Shown in pieces: positions 1 to 6,268 of a DNA stretch of 11,078 bases (position 1 is its first letter; every line of letters begins with the position of its first letter). Below the pieces are notes generated by a model. That model was not told where the DNA came from, made no database searches, and saw only the letters and a list, made by a program, of their open reading frames with translations. A program made the position numbers and the translations under genes. Source of the DNA: Deltaproteobacteria bacterium UBA2385 (GTDB taxonomy: Bacteria; Myxococcota_A; UBA796; UBA2385); NCBI GenBank assembly GCA_002343455.1, contig DDSR01000046.1, forward strand, positions 4,049-15,126. Direction: 5' to 3'.

Positions 1-952
1 GCTTGCGCCCGGTGACGGTGCCGACCTCGCGGCCCTTCTGCGACATCTGGTGGCCTGGCTGACCTGCGGTCTCGATGTCGAGCTCGCTCGGGAAGGGACC
101 GCTGCCGACGCGCGTGCAGTACGCCTTGGTGATTCCGAGCACGTAATGCAGCATCCCCGGCCCGATTCCCGATCCGGCCGCCGCCTGTCCGGCAACGCAG
201 TTCGATGAGGTGACGAAGGGGTAGGTGCCGTGGTCGACGTCGAGGAAGGTGCCCTGGGCGCCCTCGAAGAGGATGGGCTGGCCCTGGGCGTTGGCCCGGT
301 GCAGCAGCGTGACGGTGTCCCGGACGCGCTCCTGGAGCTGCGCACGCAGCGGGGCCGCCCACTCCAGCAGGTCCTCGACGGTCAGTGCCGGCTCGCCGAA
401 CCACTCCAGCTGGCGGTTCTTCTCGGGCAGGACGGCCAGGAGGCGCTCGCGCAGCACCTGGGCGTCGATGAACTCGGCCATGCGGATGCCGCGGCGGGCG
501 ACCTTGTCCTCATACGCTGGGCCGATGCCCTTCTTGGTGGTGCCGATCTGGCCTCCGCCCAGGGCGGTCTCGCGGCAGCCGTCCAGGGTGCGGTGGTAGG
601 GCATGATCAGGTGGGCCTGCTCGCTGATCAGCAGGCGGTCGCCTTCGATGTTGACGCCGCGGGTCTGCAGGGCGTCGAGCTCGGTGACGAGGACCTGGGG
701 GTCGACGACGACGCCGTTGCCGATGACGCAGCGCACCTCGGGGTTGAGGATGCCGCTGGGCACGACGTGCAGGACGATCTTGCGGCCCTCGACCACCAGG
801 GTGTGGCCGGCGTTGTTGCCGCCCTGGAAGCGCACGACGTGGCGGCTGCGGGCGGCGAGCACGTCGACGACCTTGCCCTTGCCCTCGTCCCCCCACTGCA
901 GTCCGGTGACGACGATGTTGCGGAGGGGGTTGTGGACAGGAGTGGCGCTCAT
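1..952 (-). CDS. purA: Adenylosuccinate synthetase, C-terminal end missing at window edge
   Basis: Catalyses GTP-dependent joining of IMP and aspartate to give adenylosuccinate, the first committed step from IMP to AMP, in the cytoplasm. Reading leftwards from ATG at 952, 317 codons are visible. Residues 19-27 read QWGDEGKGK, the family's GTP/IMP loop with the catalytic Asp at 22. NNAGHT at 46-51 carries the catalytic His at 50. TTKKGIGPAY and FEGAQGTFLDVDHGTYPF, both IMP/GTP-site segments, follow in the expected order. The visible part ends in GTVTGRK, just inside the conserved Arg-rich loop. The family is usually about 430 residues, so roughly 115 C-terminal residues lie outside the window. 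The start is supported by GGAG (961-958) five bases upstream of the ATG and by the motif's distance from the N-terminus. It lies 55 bp downstream of the J-domain gene and is probably cotranscribed with it. Identification is near certain. Confidence 0.97.
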   Translation of the reverse strand, partial: MSATPVHNPLRNIVVTGLQWGDEGKGKVVDVLAARSRHVVRFQGGNNAGHTLVVEGRKIVLHVVPSGILNPEVRCVIGNGVVVDPQVLVTELDALQTRGVNIEGDRLLISEQAHLIMPYHRTLDGCRETALGGGQIGTTKKGIGPAYEDKVARRGIRMAEFIDAQVLRERLLAVLPEKNRQLEWFGEPALTVEDLLEWAAPLRAQLQERVRDTVTLLHRANAQGQPILFEGAQGTFLDVDHGTYPFVTSSNCVAGQAAAGSGIGPGMLHYVLGITKAYCTRVGSGPFPSELDIETAGQPGHQMSQKGREVGTVTGRK

Positions 953-1007
953 GGAGGCTCCGGTGAGGGGTCGGGCCATAGCACGTCGAGGCCCGGCGCG
1001 GCCCTCC

Positions 1008-2057
1008 TCAGAGGGTCTTCAGGGCCTCCTTGGCGTTGGCGTGGGTGGAGTCCAGGGCGAGGATGGCCTCGAACTCCCGGCGAGCGTTCAGGCGCAGGCC
1101 GAGCTTGACGTAGAGCTCGGCGAGCGCGAGTCGATACTCGATCTTCTTGTCCCGGTCGTTGGGAGCCTTCAGCACGGCCATGCGCAGCAGGTTGAGCAGC
1201 TCACGCTCGGAGTGCTCTTCCTGCTGCATCAGGCGGGCCAGCCGGAAGTAGGGCAGGCCCTGGTCCGGCTCGAGCTCGATGGCGTCGCGGTAGCACTGGA
1301 TGGCCTGCTTGAGCTGCTGGAAGCTCTCGGCCTGCTCGCCCTGCTGCACCAGGGTCTGCACGCGGATCGTGCGCGCCTGGGCCTTGAGGATGTCCCGCAG
1401 CTCCTGGTAGCTCTTGTTGCTGGGGTCGTACTGGAGGGCGAGCTCGATGGCGCCGGCGGCCTTGATGACGCGCCCCGCGGCGTGGTCCTCGACGGCCTGG
1501 TCGTAGAAGGTCCGAGCCTTGATGAGCTGCTCGCGGACCTGGCCGACCACCCGGGCCTCGGCCTTCTGGCGCAGGCTGGCCGACGAGCGCGGCGAGGTCG
1601 GAGCGCGGGCCTGCAGGCGCTCGCGGATGGAGCCGGGGGAGGCGGGGGTGGTGCTGGCGCTGGACCAGCGGCGTGGCCGGCTGGGTTCGGCCGAGGGGCG
1701 CGTCGGCTCGGCGGAGGAGGCCGGGCCCGAGCCCGAGGGCTTGGGCAGGCGGTTGGCCTCACGGAGGGTGCGGTCGTAGGCCTTCCGCCGATCGGCGTCG
1801 CGGAGCACGTAGGAGGCCTGGTTCATCGCGACGAAGATGCTCTCGACGTAGTCGGCGTGGATGCCCATGCCGCCCTTGTACTTGGAGAAGTGGTCCGGGT
1901 GCCACTTGCGAGAGACGGCGTAGTAGGCCTGCTTGACGGCGGCCTCGTCGGCGTCGGGGGTCAAGCTGAGCAGCTCGTAGTGGGTGGCGGTGTCCAGGGA
2001 GGTGTACAGCTCCTCGATGGCCCTGGCCAACGGGAGGGGGAGCTCTGTGGGGGGCAT
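1008..2057 (-). CDS. J-domain protein with C-terminal TPR repeats
   Basis: A 349-residue protein with an N-terminal J domain (about residues 26-97) containing the invariant HPD at 53-55 (context KWHPDHF), so it should stimulate an Hsp70/DnaK ATPase. Residues 101-165 are a Pro/Ser/Arg/Ala-rich, probably disordered linker. From about 172 to 345 the sequence is helical with TPR-like periodicity: about three or four repeats, such as the AIQCYRDAIELEPDQGLPYF segment at 252-271 and a last one ending ALDSTHANA near 341. There is no Gly/Phe region and no zinc-finger domain, so this is a class III-type J protein rather than DnaJ itself. No signal peptide or membrane segment is seen. The start ATG is preceded by GAGG (2065-2062), which overlaps the xerC stop codon. 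The client is unknown; its place between xerC and purA gives no direct clue. Scaffold or client recruitment by the TPR part is inference. Confidence 0.9.
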   Translation of the reverse strand: MPPTELPLPLARAIEELYTSLDTATHYELLSLTPDADEAAVKQAYYAVSRKWHPDHFSKYKGGMGIHADYVESIFVAMNQASYVLRDADRRKAYDRTLREANRLPKPSGSGPASSAEPTRPSAEPSRPRRWSSASTTPASPGSIRERLQARAPTSPRSSASLRQKAEARVVGQVREQLIKARTFYDQAVEDHAAGRVIKAAGAIELALQYDPSNKSYQELRDILKAQARTIRVQTLVQQGEQAESFQQLKQAIQCYRDAIELEPDQGLPYFRLARLMQQEEHSERELLNLLRMAVLKAPNDRDKKIEYRLALAELYVKLGLRLNARREFEAILALDSTHANAKEALKTL

Positions 2058-2060
2058 TGG

Positions 2061-2066
2061 ACCTCA
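2061..2066 (-). promoter_or_regulatory. RBS of J-domain gene overlapping the xerC stop codon
   Basis: On the minus strand the sequence reads TTGAGGTCCAATG. The TGA at 2066-2064 ends xerC. The GAGG at 2065-2062 is a Shine-Dalgarno match four bases before the ATG at 2057. The physical overlap suggests that ribosomes finishing xerC promote initiation at the next gene. The overlap is seen; the coupling is inferred. Confidence 0.6.
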
Positions 2067-3044
2067 ATCCCTCGTGCGGGATGAGGATACCCGATCGGGA
2101 GGGGGGCTTTCCACGGACGCGTCGGCGGGCTCCAGGCGCGCGTGGGGGTGGGCGTCGCGGTAGACACGCAGCAGGTGGGCGGCGTCGACGTGGGTGTAGC
2201 GCTGGGTGGTCGAGAGGTTCTCGTGGCCCAGCTGCTCCTGGATGGCGCGGAGATCCGCGCCGGCGCCGAGCATATGGGTCGCGCAGGAGTGGCGCAGGGC
2301 GTGAGGGTGGCTGCCTGCTACGCCGTTGGCGGCGCCAGCGTCGCGGACGATGGTCCACATGGAGCGGGCCGAGAGGCGCGCGCCGTGGCGGTTGAGGAAG
2401 AGGGCGCCGGGCTGCGCTCCGCGGGCCTCCAGCCAGGCCTCGACCGCCTCGGCTGCGGGTGGGCCGAAGGGCACGATGCGCTCCTTGCCGCCCTTGCCTC
2501 GCACCCGGACCAGCCGCTGGGCGAGGTCGACGGCCTCGGTCCCGAGGGCCTGGGCCTCGCCGACCCGCAGCCCGGCTCCGTAGAGGAGCTCGAGCAGCGC
2601 GCGGTTGCGGAGGAGGGCCCAGCCGTCCTGCGTGGGGTGCTCGACGATGGCGGCGGCCTCGTCGACGTCGAAGAAGCGGGGGGCCCGGCGGGGCACCTTG
2701 GGGAGCTGCAAGCGGGCGGCGGGGTCCGTGTCCAGGCGGCCGGTGCGCTGCATCCAGGCGAAGCAGGACCGGACGGCGGCGATGCGACGCGCGACGGTCG
2801 CGGGGGCGTGGCGCCGTCTGCCGGCGCCGGCCTGGGCCAGCCAGCCGCGCAGGTGGGCGAGCTCGGCCTGCCGCAGGCTCAGGGAGCGCGACCGCAGGTA
2901 GGAGACGAGGCCGTCGAGATCGCCCTGGTAGGCGCGCAGGGTGTGCGGGGAGCAGGCGCGCTCGGCTCGCAGGTGGTTCAACCAGTCGAGGAGATCGGGG
3001 TCGATCGGCTCGGACGGGACGGGCTCGGGGGGGCAGGATTCCAT
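2064..3044 (-). CDS. xerC: Tyrosine recombinase, XerC type
   Basis: A 326-residue site-specific recombinase, expected to act with XerD at dif to resolve chromosome dimers near the division septum. The N-terminal SAM-like core-binding domain spans about residues 12-105 (LRAERACSPHTLRAY). The catalytic domain carries the full active site: Arg160 (YGAGLRVGE), Lys184 (GKGGKER), His248 and Arg251 (HPHALRHSCATHML), His274 (LGHENLSTTQ) and nucleophile Tyr283 (QRYTHV). YGAGLR, LFLNRHGARLSAR and a C-terminal VYRDAHPHAR favour XerC over XerD. A longer frame opens at 3146, but its extra 34 residues look unlike the family and lie in the divergent promoter region, so I start at ATG 3044. No good Shine-Dalgarno precedes it. 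First gene of the xerC, J-domain, purA run, and divergent from topA. XerC versus XerD is likely but not proven from sequence alone; a chromosomal housekeeping role is inferred because no phage or integron genes are nearby. Confidence 0.92.
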   Translation of the reverse strand: MESCPPEPVPSEPIDPDLLDWLNHLRAERACSPHTLRAYQGDLDGLVSYLRSRSLSLRQAELAHLRGWLAQAGAGRRRHAPATVARRIAAVRSCFAWMQRTGRLDTDPAARLQLPKVPRRAPRFFDVDEAAAIVEHPTQDGWALLRNRALLELLYGAGLRVGEAQALGTEAVDLAQRLVRVRGKGGKERIVPFGPPAAEAVEAWLEARGAQPGALFLNRHGARLSARSMWTIVRDAGAANGVAGSHPHALRHSCATHMLGAGADLRAIQEQLGHENLSTTQRYTHVDAAHLLRVYRDAHPHARLEPADASVESPPPDRVSSSRTRD

Positions 3045-3077
3045 GAGGCTCGGTCTCAGCCTACTCCAGGCTTCGCC

Positions 3078-3107
3078 TTGCGTGCCGGGTCGCCCTGGTG
3101 TACGCAA
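3078..3107. repeat. Inverted repeat TTGCGT-N18-ACGCAA, possible operator
   Basis: A perfect 6-bp inverted repeat, TTGCGT at 3078-3083 and ACGCAA at 3102-3107, with 18 bp between. Centre-to-centre spacing is 24 bp, a little over two helical turns. It sits midway between the divergent xerC and topA starts and covers the weak -35/-10 candidate for topA. It could be a dimer-binding site controlling one or both genes, but a 6-bp match of this kind can occur by chance. Confidence 0.3.
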
Positions 3108-3114
3108 CCGCCCC

Positions 3115-3139
3115 CGGACCGCGACAGCTCGCCGGTCCG
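3115..3139 (+). promoter_or_regulatory. Hairpin in the topA leader
   Basis: CGGACCG (3115-3121) pairs with CGGTCCG (3133-3139). Inside, CGA (3122-3124) pairs with TCG (3129-3131) around a CAGC loop, with one bulged C at 3132. This makes a ten-pair GC-rich stem ending 7 bases before the GAGG ribosome-binding site of topA. No T-run follows, so it is not an intrinsic terminator. It may affect mRNA stability or translation, or respond to supercoiling as DNA. The structure is seen; the function is unknown. Confidence 0.4.
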
Positions 3140-3154
3140 CACCCACGAGGCTCC

Positions 3155-5986
3155 ATGGGAACTCCGCTCGTCATCGTCGAGTCGCCGGCAAAGGCCCGCA
3201 CCATCGAGAAGTTCCTCGGCTCGGGCTACCGGGTGGCCGCCTCGGTAGGCCACATCCGCGATCTTCCCAGCAAGGCCTCCGAGATCCCGGCCTCGGCCAA
3301 GGGCAAGAGCTGGGCTCGCCTGGGCGTGGACGTCGAGAACGACTTCAAGCCGCTGTACGTGGTGCCGCCCGAGAAGAAGGCCCAGGTCCAGAAGCTGAAG
3401 GAGCTGCTGGCGACGGCCGACGCCCTCTACCTGGCGACGGACGAGGATCGCGAGGGAGAGAGCATCTCCTGGCACCTGCTGGATGTGCTCAAGCCCAAGG
3501 TGCCGGTGCACCGGCTGGTCTTCCACGAGATCACCCGCGAGGCCATCCAGGGCGCGCTGCGCAACCCGCGCGAGCTGGACACGGCCCTGGTCAAGGCGCA
3601 GGAGACGCGCCGGGTGGTGGATCGCCTCTACGGCTACGAGGTCTCGCCCCTGCTCTGGCGCAAGATCCGCCCGAAGCTGTCGGCGGGACGGGTGCAGAGC
3701 GTCGCGGTGCGGCTGCTGGTGGAGCGTGAGCGGGCCCGCATCGCCTTCCGCTCGGCGTCCTGGTGGGACGCGCTGGGCCATTTCGCGGCGCGCACGGGTA
3801 CGCTGGAGGCCGAGCTGGCCGAGGTCGGCGGCCGGCCGGTGGCCAAGGGGCGCGACTTCAACTCGGAGGGCAGGCTGCTGCCGGGAGTCAAGGTCCTGGT
3901 GCTGGACGAGGCACGGGCGACCGCTCTGGCCGAGGCGCTGAAGGGCCAGCCTGCGACGGTGAAGGAGGTGGAGAGCCGCCCGACGACCGATCGGCCTGCT
4001 CCGCCGTTCACGACCAGCACCTTGCAGCAAGAGGCCAACCGCAAGCTGCGGTGGACGGCCCGGCGGACGATGACGACGGCCCAGCGCCTCTACGAGACGG
4101 GCTGGATCACCTATATGCGGACCGACTCGACGACCCTCTCCGAGGAGGCGATCCGGGCGGCCCGCTCCTTGATCGCCCGGCAGTACGGCGACGAGTACCT
4201 CCCGCCCTCGCCTCGGCAGTACAAGAGCAAGGTCAAGAACGCGCAGGAGGCCCACGAGGCGGTGCGCCCGGCGGGGACGACCTTCCGCAGCCTGGACGAG
4301 GCGCGGCGGGAGCTGGACGACGACCAGGCGCGCCTGTTCGAGCTCATCTGGAAGCGCACGGTCGCCAGCCAGATGGCCGACGCCAAGGGCTCGGCCAGCA
4401 CGGTTCGGATCGAGGTGGGCCGGGGTGAGGACACCAGCGCCTTCGTGGCCACGGGCAAGACGATCCTGTTCCCAGGCTACCGGCGGGCCTATGTCGAGGG
4501 ATCGGACAACCCCGACGCCGACCTGGCCGACCAGGAGCGCATCCTGCCGGCGGTGAAGGTGGGGGAGGTCCTCCAGACGACGCAGGTCCAGGCCCGCGGG
4601 CACGAGACCCGCCCGCCGGCTCGGTTGACCGAGGCCAGCCTGGTCAAGGAGCTCGAGCAGCGCGGCATCGGGCGGCCGTCGACCTACGCCAGCATCATCG
4701 ACACGATCCTGCGCCGCGAGTACGTCTTCAAGAAGGCCTCGGCCCTGGTTCCGACCTTCACCGCCTTCGCGGTCACGGGCATGCTGGAGCAGCACCTCGC
4801 CTGGCTGGTCGACTACGACTTCACCGCTCGGATGGAGGAGCAGCTCGACGAGATCGCCCGGGGCGAGGCGGACTCGCTCTCCCACCTGCGCCGCTTCTAC
4901 GAAGGCGAGCAGGGCCTCCACCAGCGGCTGGCCGAGGCCGAGGGCAGCATCGACCCGCGGGTGGTCTGCTCGATCGCCTTGATGGGCGAGGGCGCGGACG
5001 CCGAGACGGTGGTGCGAATCGGTCGGTTCGGGCCCTTCCTGGCCTCGGGCGAGCTCCGGGCCGACATCCCCGACGATCTGCCTCCTGACGAGCTGACGGT
5101 GGCCCTTGCCCAGGAGCTGATCGGGCGCCGACGTGAGGGGCCCGCCGAGCTGGGCCTGGATCCCGTCTCGGGCCTGGCGGTGTACCGCATGAACGGGCGC
5201 TTCGGGCCCTATGTGCAGCTCGGACAGGCCGAGGGCTCCGACAAGCCGCGGCGGGCCTCGCTGCTGCCGGGGATGACCGAGGCCGAGATCGACCTCGGCC
5301 TGGCGCTGCAGCTGCTCTCCTTGCCGCGGACCCTGGGGCTCGATCCCGAGACCGGCGAGGAGGTGGTGGCCACCAACGGCCGCTTCGGGCCGTACGTCAA
5401 GCGCGGTACGACCTCTCGCTCGATCCCGGCGGGGGCCTCGGTGCTGGAGATCGGGCTGGAGGAGGCCCGGCGGCTGCTGGCGACGCCTCCCTCGCGCCGG
5501 GGTCAGGAGCCCCTTCGCACGATGGGCCCCGACCCGCGGACCGGCCGAACCCTGGTCCTGATGAAGGGGCGCTTCGGCCCCTATGTCACGGACGGGGAGA
5601 CGAACGCCTCGCTCCCCAAGAGCGTCGACCCGCTCAGCTTGGAGTTGGCCGCCGCCAGCGAGCTGATCCTCGCCCGTGAGGGCCAGCCGAAGAAGCCGGG
5701 CCGGACTCCCGCCCGCAAGGCAGCGGCGCCGAAGAAGGCAGCGGCGCCGAAGAAGGCAGCGGCGCCGAAGAAGGCAGCGGCCCCGAAGAAGGCTGCGGCC
5801 CCGAAGAAGGCTGCGGCCCCGAAGAAGGCTGCGGTTCCCACCGATGACGCGACGCCGAAGAAGGCAGCGGCCCCGAAGAAAGCAGCGGCGCCGAAGAAGG
5901 CAGCGGCCCCGAAGAAGGCAGCGGCGCCGAAGAAGGCTGCGGCCCCGAAGAAGCGCGCCGCAGCAGAGCCCCTGGCTTCCGACTAG
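3155..5986 (+). CDS. topA: DNA topoisomerase I (type IA) with repeat-rich basic tail
   Basis: Relaxes negative supercoils by cutting and passing single DNA strands. A 943-residue protein starting at ATG 3155, because VIVESPAKA with Glu9 must lie at the N-terminus of the TOPRIM domain; an upstream in-frame ATG at 3098 adds only non-family residues. TOPRIM acidic residues are Asp96, Asp98 and Glu100 in ATDEDREGE. The catalytic Tyr320 and Arg322 are in GWITYMRTDS, almost the E. coli spacing. SAGRVQSVAVRLLVERE and RGIGRPSTYASII are other type IA landmarks. The C-terminal part has four RFGP(F/Y) motifs at 624, 682, 743 and 806 (topoisomerase C-terminal repeats). The protein has a single visible Cys, so zinc ribbons are absent. 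Residues from about 845 form a Lys/Ala/Pro tail (see repeat entry), a likely nonspecific DNA-binding arm. It is somewhat longer than E. coli TopA (865). It faces dprA and the Smg-like gene convergently. Confidence 0.98.
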   Translation: MGTPLVIVESPAKARTIEKFLGSGYRVAASVGHIRDLPSKASEIPASAKGKSWARLGVDVENDFKPLYVVPPEKKAQVQKLKELLATADALYLATDEDREGESISWHLLDVLKPKVPVHRLVFHEITREAIQGALRNPRELDTALVKAQETRRVVDRLYGYEVSPLLWRKIRPKLSAGRVQSVAVRLLVERERARIAFRSASWWDALGHFAARTGTLEAELAEVGGRPVAKGRDFNSEGRLLPGVKVLVLDEARATALAEALKGQPATVKEVESRPTTDRPAPPFTTSTLQQEANRKLRWTARRTMTTAQRLYETGWITYMRTDSTTLSEEAIRAARSLIARQYGDEYLPPSPRQYKSKVKNAQEAHEAVRPAGTTFRSLDEARRELDDDQARLFELIWKRTVASQMADAKGSASTVRIEVGRGEDTSAFVATGKTILFPGYRRAYVEGSDNPDADLADQERILPAVKVGEVLQTTQVQARGHETRPPARLTEASLVKELEQRGIGRPSTYASIIDTILRREYVFKKASALVPTFTAFAVTGMLEQHLAWLVDYDFTARMEEQLDEIARGEADSLSHLRRFYEGEQGLHQRLAEAEGSIDPRVVCSIALMGEGADAETVVRIGRFGPFLASGELRADIPDDLPPDELTVALAQELIGRRREGPAELGLDPVSGLAVYRMNGRFGPYVQLGQAEGSDKPRRASLLPGMTEAEIDLGLALQLLSLPRTLGLDPETGEEVVATNGRFGPYVKRGTTSRSIPAGASVLEIGLEEARRLLATPPSRRGQEPLRTMGPDPRTGRTLVLMKGRFGPYVTDGETNASLPKSVDPLSLELAAASELILAREGQPKKPGRTPARKAAAPKKAAAPKKAAAPKKAAAPKKAAAPKKAAAPKKAAVPTDDATPKKAAAPKKAAAPKKAAAPKKAAAPKKAAAPKKRAAAEPLASD
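5720..5953 (+). repeat. 13 tandem 18-bp units encoding the (AAAPKK)n tail of TopA
   Basis: Thirteen in-frame 18-bp units encode residues 856-933 of TopA. Eleven encode AAAPKK exactly, from three main DNA variants (GCA-GCG-GCG-CCG, GCA-GCG-GCC-CCG and GCT-GCG-GCC-CCG, each followed by two Lys codons). Units 7 and 8 are degenerate (AAVPTD, DATPKK) but keep the period. The first three units are identical in DNA, which points to recent slippage or unequal exchange. The motif resembles the Lys/Ala/Pro tails of histone H1-like bacterial proteins and of some high-GC topoisomerases, where basic tails increase DNA affinity. Confidence 0.95.
5983..5986. other. CTAG supplying the stop codons of both topA and the Smg-like gene
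   Basis: The palindrome CTAG at 5983-5986 gives TAG on the plus strand (5984-5986, end of topA) and TAG on the minus strand (5985-5983, end of the Smg-like gene). The convergent genes therefore overlap by four bases, with no room for a conventional bidirectional terminator between them. Confidence 0.97.
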
Positions 5987-6264
5987 CCGAAGAGCAGGGG
6001 CCACTCGCGGTCGAAGGCGCGCTGGTACTCGCCGTCGGTCTCGGGCAGTCGGTCGACGATGACGCCCGCGGCGATGCGCTTGACCGCGGCGAGGTCGATC
6101 GGGTGGGCGCCGGCGCTGGGCGCGCCGCTGTCGACGTCGAGCAGCCGGTCGTTGACCTGGTTGAGCATGGCGTCGTCGAGGTGACCCAGATCGAGCAGCA
6201 GGTCGAGGAAGGCGGCCGCGGCGGGATCGAGCTCGAGCACTCGGGCGGGTCGGTTGGGAGGCAT
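5983..6264 (-). CDS. Short Smg/DUF494-like protein
   Basis: A 93-residue acidic, probably helical protein. The core, with LDLLLDLGHLDDAMLNQV, a DRLLD segment and IDLAAVKRIAAGVIVDRL, resembles the C-terminal half of the Smg/DUF494 family, where a LDPETRELVIDR-type helix is followed by a 'DLEDLKWVV'-type helix. Smg proteins are usually around 150 residues, so the N-terminal half is absent. In many proteobacteria smg sits between dprA (smf) and topA, exactly as here, which is the strongest support. I chose ATG 6264, four bases after the dprA stop. A GTG at 6282 (99 residues) would overlap dprA by 14 bp. Neither start has a clear Shine-Dalgarno. Its molecular function is unknown in the family. 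Its stop lies in the same CTAG as the topA stop. No cysteines, signal peptide or membrane segment. Confidence 0.72.
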   Translation of the reverse strand: MPPNRPARVLELDPAAAAFLDLLLDLGHLDDAMLNQVNDRLLDVDSGAPSAGAHPIDLAAVKRIAAGVIVDRLPETDGEYQRAFDREWPLLFG

Positions 6265-6268
6265 GGGA

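Larger units (their letters stand above)
3045..3154. promoter_or_regulatory. Divergent xerC/topA intergenic region
   Basis: A 110-bp spacer between the divergent starts of xerC and topA, so promoters for both directions should be here or overlap it. The best plus-strand sigma70-like candidate is TTGCGT (3078-3083), a 17-bp spacer, then TACGCA (3101-3106), which would give a topA leader of about 40 nt. The hexamers match the consensus poorly (3/6 and 2/6). No convincing minus-strand promoter for xerC was found by eye. GAGG at 3147-3150, four bases before the topA ATG, is a plausible Shine-Dalgarno. Confidence 0.4.

Noticed and set aside
988..1006. Imperfect GC-rich hairpin between the J-domain gene and purA
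   Set aside because: Short stem with a bulge and no T-run; expected by chance in DNA this GC-rich.
230..2084. Long plus-strand open frames (230-1108, 603-2084)
   Set aside because: They lie opposite purA and the J-domain gene, run through gene boundaries, and encode no recognisable motifs.
2064..3044. Integrase of a mobile element
   Set aside because: No phage, transposon or tRNA attachment site is nearby, and the XerC-like motifs and housekeeping neighbours favour the chromosomal recombinase.
3045..3146. Upstream extension of xerC to the start at 3146
   Set aside because: The added 34 residues are Arg/Gly-rich and unlike XerC N-termini, and would cover the divergent promoter region and reach to within a few bases of the topA start.
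5720..5953. Possible CRISPR array or mobile-element repeat
   Set aside because: The 18-bp units are contiguous, in frame and without spacers; they encode the TopA tail.
3056..6004. A 982-codon open frame antisense to all of topA
   Set aside because: The plus frame encodes a complete, motif-perfect topoisomerase. The antisense product is low-complexity Arg/Leu/Gly-rich with no recognisable domain, as expected from a stop-poor mirror frame in GC-rich DNA.
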